Source: Nonomuraea jiangxiensis (GTDB lineage Bacteria > Actinomycetota > Actinomycetes > Streptosporangiales > Streptosporangiaceae). From it: a stretch of DNA of 64,000 nucleotides. The stretch lies in the NCBI RefSeq assembly GCF_900099965.1, contig NZ_FNDJ01000014.1:269124-333123 (forward strand). The letters run 5' to 3'. The position numbers and the translations under genes were made by a program. Below, piece after piece: positions 18,968-27,061 of this stretch. The notes under the pieces are model-generated. The model was not told the DNA's origin and searched no databases. It worked only from the letters and a program-made list of their open reading frames with translations. Position 1 is the first letter of the stretch. Each line of letters opens with the position of its first letter.

Positions 18968-19001
18968 GCGCGTGCAATGTAGTCGGTCGTCCGAAAAGCC
19001 G

Positions 19002-19586
19002 TCAAAGACGGTCGACGGCCCGCAACATGAGGCGTTCGACATCGGCCCGGGCCAGGCGGCCGGGGTAGAGGAGCAGGTGCAGGCTGAGGCCGTCGACGAG
19101 GGCGAGCAGGTGCTCGGTGAGGTCGTCCAGGCCGTCGTCGGTGCGCAGCTCGCCGGCCGCGCGGGCCTGGCCCAGCAGCTCGCGTACGGCGGCGCGCAGC
19201 TCGCCCGCCTCCGTCCGCTGCACCTCGGCCAGCCGCTCCGAGGCCAGGCTCCGGCTCCAGAAGCTGACCTCCAGCCGGGTCTCGTGCGTACGCTCGCCGT
19301 CCAGCGGCAGGTTGTCCAGCAGCAGCTCGCGCAGCGCCGCCAGCCCCGACCGCCCCCCGACCTTGCCGGTCAGCCGATCCCTGATGCGCTGGTGCGACTG
19401 GCGCAGCGCCGACAGCAGGATCTCGTCCTTGTCGGCGAAATAGTGGGCCAGCACCCCGTTGGAATAGCCGGCCTCCTTGGCGATGGCACGCGTGGTGGCG
19501 GCGTCGATGCCGTCCCTGACGATCACCCGCCGGGCCGCCGACAGGAGCTCCCGCCTGCGCTCGTCGTGATCGACGATCTTCGGCAT
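19002..19586 (-). CDS. TetR-family repressor
   Basis: A 194-residue regulator. The N-terminal helix-turn-helix reads DAATTRAIAKEAGYSNGVLAHYFADKDEIL (about 28-57); the rest is the helical ligand domain. It is divergent from the PfkB kinase gene with 55 bp between starts and lies directly behind the aldolase gene, so it probably represses both sides through the palindrome at 19629-19640. Confidence 0.93.
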   Translation of the reverse strand: MPKIVDHDERRRELLSAARRVIVRDGIDAATTRAIAKEAGYSNGVLAHYFADKDEILLSALRQSHQRIRDRLTGKVGGRSGLAALRELLLDNLPLDGERTHETRLEVSFWSRSLASERLAEVQRTEAGELRAAVRELLGQARAAGELRTDDGLDDLTEHLLALVDGLSLHLLLYPGRLARADVERLMLRAVDRL

Positions 19587-19628
19587 GCGCTGCCTCCCCG
19601 GATACGTTGACTTTTTATTCGGACGTCT

Positions 19629-19640
19629 GTCTATTTAGAC
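19629..19640. promoter_or_regulatory. Candidate TetR operator between the repressor and the PfkB kinase
   Basis: GTCTATTTAGAC: GTCT/AGAC arms with a 4-bp AT centre, directly before the kinase ATG at 19642, in a short AT-rich stretch that must hold both divergent promoters. Its length and position suit a TetR dimer, but the site is small. Confidence 0.45.
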
Positions 19641-19641
19641 C

Positions 19642-20568
19642 ATGACCGTCGCCAATGTCGCCACCGTGGGCGTCCACATCGTCGACATCCTCGCCAGGCC
19701 CGTCGAGCACATCCCGCAGGGCCAGGACACCGTGCTGGTCGACCAGATCCGCCTGACCGCCGCCGGGGCCGCCGCCGGCACGGCGGTGGACCTGGTCAAG
19801 CTGGGCAACTCCGTGGTCACCATGGGAGCCGTCGGGGACGACGAGCTGGGCGACTTCCTGGTGGCGGTGCTGGCCAGACGGGGCGTGGACGCCTCGCGGC
19901 TGGCGCGCAGGGCGGGCGAGCAGACGGCCGCCTCGATCCTGCCGATCAGGCCGGACGGCGGGCGCCCCAGCTTCCACGTGCCCGGGGCGAACCTCGGGGT
20001 GACGTACGCGGACCTGGACGTCCCGGCGTTACGCGCGGCACGGGCGATCCACCTGGGCGGGATGGACGTCACGTTCGGCCTCGGGGACCCGGAGTTCTTC
20101 GCCCTGCTGGACTCGGTACGCGCGGCCGGGACCGTCGTCACCATGGACCTGCTCTCCGAGATGCCCGACCTGCTGGGCCTGGCGCGGGCCTTCCTGCCCC
20201 ACGTGGACTACGTCCTGCCGAACGAGTCGCAGGCCCTCCTCATGACGGGCGCGCAGTCCGTCGACGACGCCGCCCGCGCCCTGCTGGCGGAGGGTCCGCG
20301 CGGTGTCCTGGTCACGCTGGGGGAGTCGGGCAGCCTGGTCGTCACCCGGGACGGCTCGGAACGGGTGTCCGCACTGAAGGTGGACGTCTCGGACACCACC
20401 GGCTGCGGCGACGCGTACTGCGCCGGGTTCGTCACCGGCCTCCTGCACGGGCAGGACGTGCTGACCGCCGCCCGCTGGGGCACGGCCGCCGCCGCCCGCG
20501 TCGCCACCGGGCTCGGCTCGGACGCCGGGCTCGTCGACCTCGAATCCACCCTCGCCCTCCTCTCCTGA
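19642..20568 (+). CDS. PfkB-family carbohydrate kinase
   Basis: A 308-residue ribokinase-like sugar kinase. The N-terminal Gly motif is LTAAGAAAGTAVDLVKLGNSVVTMGAVGDDELGDFL; the C-terminal signature VSDTTGCGDAYCAGFVTGL contains the catalytic Asp and the anion-hole GCGD. The sequence does not tell which sugar or nucleoside is used. It is followed 22 bp later by the aminotransferase and opposed by the TetR gene. With the aldolase it supports a kinase-then-aldolase catabolic path. Confidence 0.9.
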   Translation: MTVANVATVGVHIVDILARPVEHIPQGQDTVLVDQIRLTAAGAAAGTAVDLVKLGNSVVTMGAVGDDELGDFLVAVLARRGVDASRLARRAGEQTAASILPIRPDGGRPSFHVPGANLGVTYADLDVPALRAARAIHLGGMDVTFGLGDPEFFALLDSVRAAGTVVTMDLLSEMPDLLGLARAFLPHVDYVLPNESQALLMTGAQSVDDAARALLAEGPRGVLVTLGESGSLVVTRDGSERVSALKVDVSDTTGCGDAYCAGFVTGLLHGQDVLTAARWGTAAAARVATGLGSDAGLVDLESTLALLS

Positions 20569-20590
20569 CGTTTTCTCAAAGGACCCCCTG

Positions 20591-21814
20591 ATGGACCTGC
20601 AGAACGACGCCGAGCTCCGCCGGCGGGCCGCGAAAGTCGTCCCCGGCGGCATGTACGGCCACCTCAACGCCGCCCTGTTCGCCCCCGGTTTCCCGCAGTT
20701 CTTCGAGCGCGGCGAGGGTTGCCGCCAGTGGGACGTGAACGGGCGCGAGTACATCGACTTCATGTGCAGCTGGGGCCCGGTCGTCCTGGGCCACCACCAC
20801 CCGCGCGTGGAGTCGGCCGCCGCCCGGCAGGCCGCCCGCGGCGACTGCCTCAACGGCCCCGGCCCGATCATGGTCGAGCTGGCCGAGCTCCTCGTGGACA
20901 CCGTGCCCAGCGCCGACTGGGCGATGTTCTCCAAGAACGGCACCGACGCCACCACACAGGCCCTCATGGTCGCCCGCGCCGCCACCGGCCGGACCAAGGT
21001 CCTGATGGCGCACGGGGCCTACCACGGGGCCGACCCGTGGTGCACGCCCTCGCTCTCCGGGACGACCCCGAACGAGCGGGCCGACCTGGTCGAGTTCACC
21101 TACAACTCGCTGGAGTCCCTGGAGGCCGCGGCGGCGACCGCGGGGGAGGACGTCGCGGCGATCATCGTCACCCCGTTCAAGCACGACGCGTTCGAGGACC
21201 AGGAGCTGGTCGAGCCCGCCTTCGCCCGCGGCGCCCGGGCCCTGGCCGACCGGCTGGGGGCCGCCCTGGTGATCGACGACGTGCGCGCGGGTTTCCGGGT
21301 GGACCTGCGCGGCTCGTGGGAGCCGTACGGGGTGCGCCCCGACCTGACGGCCTGGTCGAAGGCCATGGCGAACGGCTACCCGATCGCCGCGGTGACGGGC
21401 ACGGACGCGCTGCGCGGCCCCGCCCAGACCCTCTACTCGACCGGCTCGTTCTGGTTCTCGGCGGTCGCGATGGCCGCCGCCAAGGCCACGATCGAGACCC
21501 TGCGCGACACGGACGGGATCGCCGCCATGGAACGGGCCGGGACCCAGCTCAGGGAGGGCCTGTACGCGCAGGCCAAGTCCCACGGGTTCGTGGTGAACCA
21601 GACGGGTCCGGTGACGATCCCGTGGCTCAGCTTCGACGGCGACGCCGACCTGTCGGTGGCCATGTACTGGAGTGACGCCTGCCTGCGGCATGGGGTGTAC
21701 CTGCACCCTTGGCACAACTGGTTCATGTCGGCGGCCCACACGGAGGAGGACGTCGCCCAGGCCCTGGAGCGCACGGACCAGGCCTTCGCCGAAACCCGCA
21801 CCCGCTTCCCCTGA
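20591..21814 (+). CDS. Class III PLP aminotransferase (glutamate-1-semialdehyde mutase-like)
   Basis: A 407-residue fold-type I PLP enzyme resembling glutamate-1-semialdehyde aminomutases. Visible elements are GGMYGHLNAALFAPGFPQFFERGEGCRQWDVNGREYIDFMCSWGPVVLGH, FSKNGTDATTQALMVARAATGR, the cofactor Asp in LVIDDVRAGFR (Asp where most relatives have Glu) and the Schiff-base Lys in AWSKAMANGYPIAAVTG. The neighbourhood lacks haem genes, so it is more likely a catabolic or modifying transaminase acting with the kinase and aldolase. AAAGGA lies 8 bases before the ATG. Confidence 0.88.
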   Translation: MDLQNDAELRRRAAKVVPGGMYGHLNAALFAPGFPQFFERGEGCRQWDVNGREYIDFMCSWGPVVLGHHHPRVESAAARQAARGDCLNGPGPIMVELAELLVDTVPSADWAMFSKNGTDATTQALMVARAATGRTKVLMAHGAYHGADPWCTPSLSGTTPNERADLVEFTYNSLESLEAAAATAGEDVAAIIVTPFKHDAFEDQELVEPAFARGARALADRLGAALVIDDVRAGFRVDLRGSWEPYGVRPDLTAWSKAMANGYPIAAVTGTDALRGPAQTLYSTGSFWFSAVAMAAAKATIETLRDTDGIAAMERAGTQLREGLYAQAKSHGFVVNQTGPVTIPWLSFDGDADLSVAMYWSDACLRHGVYLHPWHNWFMSAAHTEEDVAQALERTDQAFAETRTRFP

Positions 21815-21895
21815 CCGACCGGGCAATCGGTGGTAATGCTTCCGGAGTTCCGGACATGGGGTGGATGGTGGTGAAGCCCCAGGTAAGGAGACCGG

Positions 21896-22438
21896 ATGGG
21901 AGTCGACCCCGGTAGTCGGTTCGAGGAGATCTACGGATCTTCGTACGGCCAGCTCCTCGGGTATGCGTTGCGCAGGTGTCTCGATCCGGATGACGCGGCC
22001 GACGTGGTGGCCGAGACGTTCCTGATCGCGTGGCGGCGGCTGGAGGAGGTGCCCGAGGGCGACGAGGCGCGATTGTGGCTGTTCGGCGTGGCCAGGAAGG
22101 TGCTGGCCAACCAGCGCAGGGGCGAGCGGCGGCATGAGCGCCGCACCGCCGCCCTGCGGGCGGAGCTGGCCGCCACGCCGCTCGTCGCCGACCTGCCCGG
22201 CGAGGACCTCTCGCAGCTGGGCCAGGTGTTCCGGGCGCTGCCCGAGGACGACAGGGAGTTACTCGCGCTGGTCGCCTGGGAGCGGCTGGATCCCGGCCAG
22301 ATCGCCAGAGTGCTCGGCATCACCCGTAACGCGGCAAGAGTCAGGATCTATCGCGCCCGCAAGCGCTTCGCCCGGGCCCTGGCCGCGGCCGGGATCGACC
22401 ATTCGCGTGCCGTCGCGCTGGAAGGGAGTGGGCTGTGA
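21896..22438 (+). CDS. Sigma-70 family (ECF-type) RNA polymerase sigma factor
   Basis: A 180-residue sigma factor. Region 2 is FEEIYGSSYGQLLGYALRRCLDPDDAADVVAETFLIAWRRLEEVPE with the RLWLFGVARKVLANQRR helix. Region 4 is ALPEDDRELLALVAWERLDPGQIARVLGITRNAARVRIYRARKRFARAL. AAGGAG is 6 bases upstream of the ATG. The stop overlaps the GTG of the next gene (GTGA), which encodes a membrane protein likely to control it. Confidence 0.93.
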   Translation: MGVDPGSRFEEIYGSSYGQLLGYALRRCLDPDDAADVVAETFLIAWRRLEEVPEGDEARLWLFGVARKVLANQRRGERRHERRTAALRAELAATPLVADLPGEDLSQLGQVFRALPEDDRELLALVAWERLDPGQIARVLGITRNAARVRIYRARKRFARALAAAGIDHSRAVALEGSGL

Positions 22439-23322
22439 ACATCGTCGATCTCGCCCGGGTGCGGGACGAGGAGCTGGTCAAGGAGCCCGTGGGCCGGCCC
22501 TCCGGTACGGGGGCGCGGGCGCTGCTGGAGTCGATCATGGCCGAGGAGCGCACGCCGGTACGCAGGCCGTCCGTCAGACGGCGCGCCTTCGGGCTCGCCG
22601 CGGTGGCGACGCTGGCCGCCGTGCTCGTCGTCGGCGTCCCGTTCGGCGGCCCCGTGACCGAGTACGCCAACGCCGCCGTATCCCTCAAGACCGGCGGGAA
22701 CTACATCGAGGTCGTGATCAACGACCCCGAGGCCGACGCGGCGGCGTTCACGGAGGCGTTCCGGGCGGTCGGGCTGGACGCCGAGGTGAAGAAGGCCCCG
22801 GTGGCGCCCGAGGACGTGGGCAAGCTGGTCGGCCCCGTCCTTCCGGGGGACTTCCCCACGGGCACGGGGGTGACGATCACCCACGAGGACAACTGCGCCT
22901 CCGCCTGGTGCGGCAAGATCTCCATGCCCGTCCACTACACAGGGAAGGTCGTCTTCGGCATCGGCCGGCCCGCCGCGCCAGGCGAGCGTTATGCCACCCC
23001 CGTCAGCATGTCCCCGCCTCCGGAAAGCGATCCCCTGGGCGGTGACAAGGCGCGCGGCAAGCGGGTCTCCGAGGTCAGGACCGACATGGAGCGGCTCGGA
23101 CTGAAGATCTCCTACCTGGTGATGTGGCAGCTGAAGCCCGACGGCAGCGGCGGCGGCTACAACGTCGACGCCGAGCACATCGACGGCGACTGGACCGTCG
23201 CGGACGTGCGGAAGACCGCGTCCGACGCCGTCGAGGTGATGATCCAGGCCGGTCCGGACGTGCCACCGAATTCCCTGCCGCAGGCGCCTCCGCCGCCTGC
23301 CGCCACATGGTGGCAGGACTGA
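22435..23322 (+). CDS. Membrane-anchored sigma-factor partner of unknown family
   Basis: A 295-residue protein co-translated with the sigma factor. It has a short cytoplasmic N-terminus (about 45 residues), one membrane helix (AFGLAAVATLAAVLVVGVPFGG, about 50-72), then a large outside domain with one Cys pair (DNCASAWCGK). The arrangement of a small inner segment, a helix and an outer sensor is that of an anti-sigma factor, but no zinc HxxxCxxC anti-sigma motif is visible. I cannot assign a family with certainty. Confidence 0.75.
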   Translation: MNIVDLARVRDEELVKEPVGRPSGTGARALLESIMAEERTPVRRPSVRRRAFGLAAVATLAAVLVVGVPFGGPVTEYANAAVSLKTGGNYIEVVINDPEADAAAFTEAFRAVGLDAEVKKAPVAPEDVGKLVGPVLPGDFPTGTGVTITHEDNCASAWCGKISMPVHYTGKVVFGIGRPAAPGERYATPVSMSPPPESDPLGGDKARGKRVSEVRTDMERLGLKISYLVMWQLKPDGSGGGYNVDAEHIDGDWTVADVRKTASDAVEVMIQAGPDVPPNSLPQAPPPPAATWWQD

Positions 23323-23324
23323 CC

Positions 23325-24557
23325 TCATGAGCGCCGCCTGGACTCCTCGGCGGCCCAGGTGAAGATGCCCTTGGCCATGAGGGACAGCTCGCCGGCCGCC
23401 CTGGTGGAGAACACCTCCGCGCGCACGCGGTGCACTCCCGCGTCGTCCGGAGCCGCCAGGGCGGCCATCTCCGCCAGCTGCCCGGCCAGCCGTTCGTCGC
23501 CGCCGGACAGGGCCCGCAGCGCCGCGTCCGCGAGTGCCGTCGCGCCGCCCGCCAGCTCGGCGACCGATCTCGCCAGGACCGCGTCTGGTGCGGGTTTCAG
23601 GTTGGCGGGATTGCCGTCGTACCAGCCGCCGTAGAGGCGCCACAGATTCCGTACGACGAACTCCGGCTCGTCGTAGCGGGCCCGCAGATAGGGGCGGTCG
23701 GACAGGTGGGCGGGCGGGCGCACGGAGTGGACGATCTCGTCGAGCCGGGCGCCCGCGTTGAGCAGCTCCAACGTCTGCGTGACGAGCGATTCCAGCCATT
23801 CGGCGGTCTCCAGCAGCGCCTGGCGGATGCGCGCCCGCCCGAAGATCGGCGCGCCGTGGCTGGGCAGCATGATCTCGGCGTCCAGGGCGGCCATCCGGTG
23901 CAGGGCGTGCACCCACTCCCGGGGATAGCGCTGGACCTTCTGCGGGTTGCCGCAGTTGGGCGTCACCCAGATGAACAGGTCGCCAGGGAGCAGCAGGCGG
24001 TGTTCGGGGACGTAGCCGATGGTCGCGTCGTCCGTCTCGCCCTTGGCGTGCAGCAGGTCGAACGTCAGGCCGCCGCGCCGCACGGTCAGACTGGAGGAGT
24101 AGGTGACGTCGGGGTAGCGGTAGCGGGTGGGCCAGCGGAGCTCGGGGCTCTGGAACTGCCGCTGGTTGATCACCGCGTTATAGCCATTCGTCAGCAAATA
24201 TCGCTCAAACCGGTCAATTACGGCTTCATGCGCATAAATCGTGGCGCGTGGTCCGGCCTCCTCGAACGGGCCCGTCCCGAACACGTGATCAATGTGGCCA
24301 TGCGAGTAGAACGCGGTCGTCAGCGGTGCCCTGCTCCACTTGCGTACGTCCTCGTGGAGCTGCGAGGCCGAAAGCGGACTGCTGGTATCGAACAGCAACA
24401 ATTCCCCATCGGTCTCGAAAGCGATGACATTTCCGAACCCTGGCCACCACCCCAGCCCGTCGGTTATTGTCTGGACGCCCTTGCCACCTATGCCCGCGTC
24501 CACGATGCTGTCATCAGATTCTCCGCGCCACACGCGCTCGGCGTACTCGATGATCAT
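23325..24557 (-). CDS. Metallo-beta-lactamase-fold hydrolase (alkylsulfatase-like)
   Basis: A 410-residue MBL-fold protein. The metal motif is TTAFYSHGHIDHVFG; further metal ligands lie in LLHAKGETDDATIGYVPEHRLLLPGDLF and MLPSHG. The layout, an MBL domain plus a helical region (ETAEWLESLVTQTLELLNAGARLDEIVHSVRPPAHL) with RNLWRLYGGWYDGNPANLKP, is that of the SdsA/alkylsulfatase dimerisation domain, without the C-terminal SCP2 domain of longer members. The substrate may be a sulfate or other ester. A strong palindrome lies 13 bp upstream of the ATG, and the gene is divergent from the sugar importer. Confidence 0.85.
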   Translation of the reverse strand: MIIEYAERVWRGESDDSIVDAGIGGKGVQTITDGLGWWPGFGNVIAFETDGELLLFDTSSPLSASQLHEDVRKWSRAPLTTAFYSHGHIDHVFGTGPFEEAGPRATIYAHEAVIDRFERYLLTNGYNAVINQRQFQSPELRWPTRYRYPDVTYSSSLTVRRGGLTFDLLHAKGETDDATIGYVPEHRLLLPGDLFIWVTPNCGNPQKVQRYPREWVHALHRMAALDAEIMLPSHGAPIFGRARIRQALLETAEWLESLVTQTLELLNAGARLDEIVHSVRPPAHLSDRPYLRARYDEPEFVVRNLWRLYGGWYDGNPANLKPAPDAVLARSVAELAGGATALADAALRALSGGDERLAGQLAEMAALAAPDDAGVHRVRAEVFSTRAAGELSLMAKGIFTWAAEESRRRS

Positions 24558-24570
24558 GTCCGGCCCCCTT

Positions 24571-24587
24571 CTAGAATGTGATTCTAG
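24571..24587. promoter_or_regulatory. Palindromic operator (CTAGAAT-GTG-ATTCTAG)
   Basis: Perfect 7-bp arms around a 3-bp centre, just upstream of the MBL-fold hydrolase start at 24557. It shares AGAATGT(C/G)ATTCT with the operator at 14589-14605, so one repressor may control both hydrolase genes. Confidence 0.65.
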
Positions 24588-24626
24588 GCAGGCATCACGG
24601 CAAGGTCACGTCTCGATCGCACCCTC

Positions 24627-24656
24627 TTGACGCGTGTCCGGGGCCATTCGTACGTT
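24627..24656 (+). promoter_or_regulatory. Likely promoter of the sugar-importer operon
   Basis: TTGACG (24627-24632) and TACGTT (24651-24656) spaced by 18 bp, directly followed by a 15-bp palindrome that would cover the transcript start, the classical layout for repression. Confidence 0.5.
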
Positions 24657-24668
24657 CGGGCAAACGTT

Positions 24669-24683
24669 TAGGAAACTTTCCTA
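24669..24683. promoter_or_regulatory. Operator palindrome TAGGAAA-C-TTTCCTA
   Basis: A perfect 15-bp palindrome 14 bp before the binding-protein ATG. AGGAAA/TTTCCT half-sites of this kind precede many actinomycete sugar-uptake genes controlled by ROK-family repressors. No ROK gene is in the window, so the regulator is encoded elsewhere. Confidence 0.65.
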
Positions 24684-24697
24684 TTCAAGGAGCCCTC

Positions 24698-26140
24698 ATG
24701 ACCTACCCGGGCGAAATCACTCGGCGTCAGTTACTGCGCCGGATCGGCATGGCCGCGTTCGTCGCCGGCCCCGGGGCGGGCCTGCTGAGTGCCTGCGCCA
24801 CCGGCGGCGCGGGAGGCGGGTCCGCCGCCCCGACCACGTCGATCGCGGCCTCGGCGGATGCGAAGAACCCCTTCGGGGTCGACGCCAGGAAGCCGCTCGA
24901 AGTGGTCATCTTCAGCGGCGGGTACAAGGACTCGTACGCCAAGGACCTGCACGAGGAGCTCTACAAGAAGGCGTTCCCCGGCGTGTCGATCAAGCACACC
25001 GGGACCCAGCAGATCGGCACCCAGCTCCGCCCCCGCATCGTCGGCGGCGACGTCCCCGACGTGCTGAACAACTCGGGCCCGGACGCGCTGGACCTGGCCG
25101 CGCTGGCCGCCGAGGGGCACCTGGCCGACCTGGCCCCGCTGTTCGACGCACCCTCGATCGACGACCCGGCCAAGAAGGTCCGCGACACCGTCACGCCCGC
25201 CGTGATCGTCAATGCCAAGATCAACGACAGGGACCTGGTGCTGAACTACACCGTGTCGCACCGCGCGCTGTGGTACAACGCCAAGCTGTTCGCCTCCAAG
25301 GGATGGACGCTGCCGAAGACGTGGGCCGAGTTCACGGCGCTGGGGGACACGGCCAAGGCCGAGGGCATCCTGCTCTTCGCCTATCCGGGGCAGAAGGGCC
25401 CGTACTACCAGCTCTGGAACGTCCTCTACACCGCCGCCAAGATCGGTGGCAACCAGGTGCTCATCGACATCGACAATCTGGTCGACAACGCCTGGAACGC
25501 CGACGGGATGCGGCAGGCGGTGGCCGCCTGGGTGGACATTCAGGCGAAATATGGCGACAAAGCGTACTTTGGGCTTGATCACACCCAGACCCAGGTCAAG
25601 CAGCTCCAGAACGAGTTGCTGTTCTATCCGGTGGGCTCCTGGATCGAGAACGAGATGGAGAAGGACAAGCCGGCCGACTTCGAATACGCCATCGCCCCCA
25701 TTCCCGACGTCACCGCCGCCGACAAGATGCCCTACGGCGCCATCCAGGTCGGCGTCGGCGAGAATTTCGTGGTCGGGGCCAAGGGCAAGAATCCGCAGGG
25801 CGGGCTCGAATACCTGCGCATCATGCTGTCCAAGGAAGGCGCCCGGGGTTTCACCATGAAGACCAGGAACCTCACCGTGGTGAACGGCGCCGCCAACGGG
25901 CTCGACCTGCCCGCCGGCCTGATGAGCGCGGCCAAGGCCCAGGACGCGGCCGGCCAGAACATCATCACCGACGCGCGTTTCGAGGGCTGGTACAAGGAGC
26001 TCTTCGACTACGGAACCGAGCAGATCAACGTGGTCATGGCCGGGCGCATCACCCCGGAGCAGTTCTGTACCAACATGCAGCGGAAAGCCGACGACATCAA
26101 GCAGGACGAGGCGGTCGCCAAACAGACGCGGAGCCAGTGA
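24698..26140 (+). CDS. Sugar ABC transporter substrate-binding lipoprotein (NgcE-like)
   Basis: A 480-residue extracellular solute-binding protein. The N-terminus has twin arginines (TRRQLLRRIG) and a lipobox (GLLSACATGG), suggesting Tat export and lipid anchoring. The body follows the NgcE pattern: PLEVVIFSGGYKDSYAKDLHEELYKKAFPGVSIKHTGTQQIGTQLRPRIVGGDVPDVLNNSG. NgcE of Streptomyces binds N-acetylglucosamine and chitobiose; the exact ligand here is inferred. The importer has no own ATPase, so it must share an MsiK-type ATPase. CAAGGAG precedes the ATG. Confidence 0.88.
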   Translation: MTYPGEITRRQLLRRIGMAAFVAGPGAGLLSACATGGAGGGSAAPTTSIAASADAKNPFGVDARKPLEVVIFSGGYKDSYAKDLHEELYKKAFPGVSIKHTGTQQIGTQLRPRIVGGDVPDVLNNSGPDALDLAALAAEGHLADLAPLFDAPSIDDPAKKVRDTVTPAVIVNAKINDRDLVLNYTVSHRALWYNAKLFASKGWTLPKTWAEFTALGDTAKAEGILLFAYPGQKGPYYQLWNVLYTAAKIGGNQVLIDIDNLVDNAWNADGMRQAVAAWVDIQAKYGDKAYFGLDHTQTQVKQLQNELLFYPVGSWIENEMEKDKPADFEYAIAPIPDVTAADKMPYGAIQVGVGENFVVGAKGKNPQGGLEYLRIMLSKEGARGFTMKTRNLTVVNGAANGLDLPAGLMSAAKAQDAAGQNIITDARFEGWYKELFDYGTEQINVVMAGRITPEQFCTNMQRKADDIKQDEAVAKQTRSQ

Positions 26141-26144
26141 GCAG

Positions 26145-27059
26145 ATGGAGCGGCTGCGCAAGTACGGGTTCGTCGCCGGATTCCTCGTCGTCCCGCTCAC
26201 GCTCTATTCGGTCTTCGTCATCAGCCCCTATGTCCAGGCGTTCCAGCTCTCGTTGACGAGCTGGAACGGATACAGCGCGATCGTGCGATACGTGGGGCTG
26301 GACAATTTCGGCCGATTGCTGGGTGACGAGGTGTTCTGGCAGGCCCTGCGCAACCACGGGCTGCTGCTGCTCGCGCTGCCGCTCACGACGCTCGTCATCG
26401 CGCTGTTCCTGTCGTTCCTGCTGAATCTCGGCGGCGGCGCGCGTGGCGCGGGCATGCGGGGAGTGTGGGGGTCGAAGTTCTACCGGGTGGTGTTCTTCTT
26501 TCCCCAGGTTCTCGCCGTGGCCGTGGTCGGCGTGCTGTTCCAGGCCATTTACCGGCCGGACGAGGACGGCGTCATCAACGGGCTGCTGGCCAAATTCGGG
26601 ATCGAGCCCGTCGGCTGGCTCATCGAGCCGGGACTGGCCCTCTGGTCGGTCATGGCGGTGATGGTCTGGCAGGGGGTCGGCTTCTACGTCGTGCTGTTCT
26701 CGGCGGGCATGGCGGCCATTCCCAAGGACTATTTCGAGGCGGCCGCGATCGACGGCGCGGGCCGGGTGCGGCTGTTCTTCTCCATCACGCTGCCGCTGCT
26801 GCGGGACACCGTACAGGTGGGCTGGATCTATCTGGGCATCGCGGCCCTCGATGGCTTCGCGCTGATCCAGGTGCTGGTGGGCGACAAAGGGGAGCCCGAC
26901 GGCGCCACGACCATTCTGCCGATCACCATCTACAAGAACGCCTTTTCCTTCGGGAAGGTCGGTTACGCCTCCGCGATGGGCGTGGCGCTGTTCTTCCTGA
27001 CCGTGACATTCGCCGTGCTGACCTTGCGCACGACCCGGCGTGAGAGGGTTGAGCTGTAG
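26145..27059 (+). CDS. Sugar ABC transporter permease (NgcF-like)
   Basis: A 304-residue MalF-type permease with six hydrophobic helices and the cytoplasmic EAA loop PKDYFEAAAIDGAGRVRLFFSITLPLL. It begins 4 bp after the binding-protein stop and is followed 2 bp after its own stop by the partner permease, forming one operon. Confidence 0.93.
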   Translation: MERLRKYGFVAGFLVVPLTLYSVFVISPYVQAFQLSLTSWNGYSAIVRYVGLDNFGRLLGDEVFWQALRNHGLLLLALPLTTLVIALFLSFLLNLGGGARGAGMRGVWGSKFYRVVFFFPQVLAVAVVGVLFQAIYRPDEDGVINGLLAKFGIEPVGWLIEPGLALWSVMAVMVWQGVGFYVVLFSAGMAAIPKDYFEAAAIDGAGRVRLFFSITLPLLRDTVQVGWIYLGIAALDGFALIQVLVGDKGEPDGATTILPITIYKNAFSFGKVGYASAMGVALFFLTVTFAVLTLRTTRRERVEL

Positions 27060-27061
27060 AA

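Noticed and set aside
22348..23916. A 522-codon minus-strand frame opposite the sigma-factor partner.
   Set aside because: It is a shadow of the real genes on both sides; no domain is recognisable.
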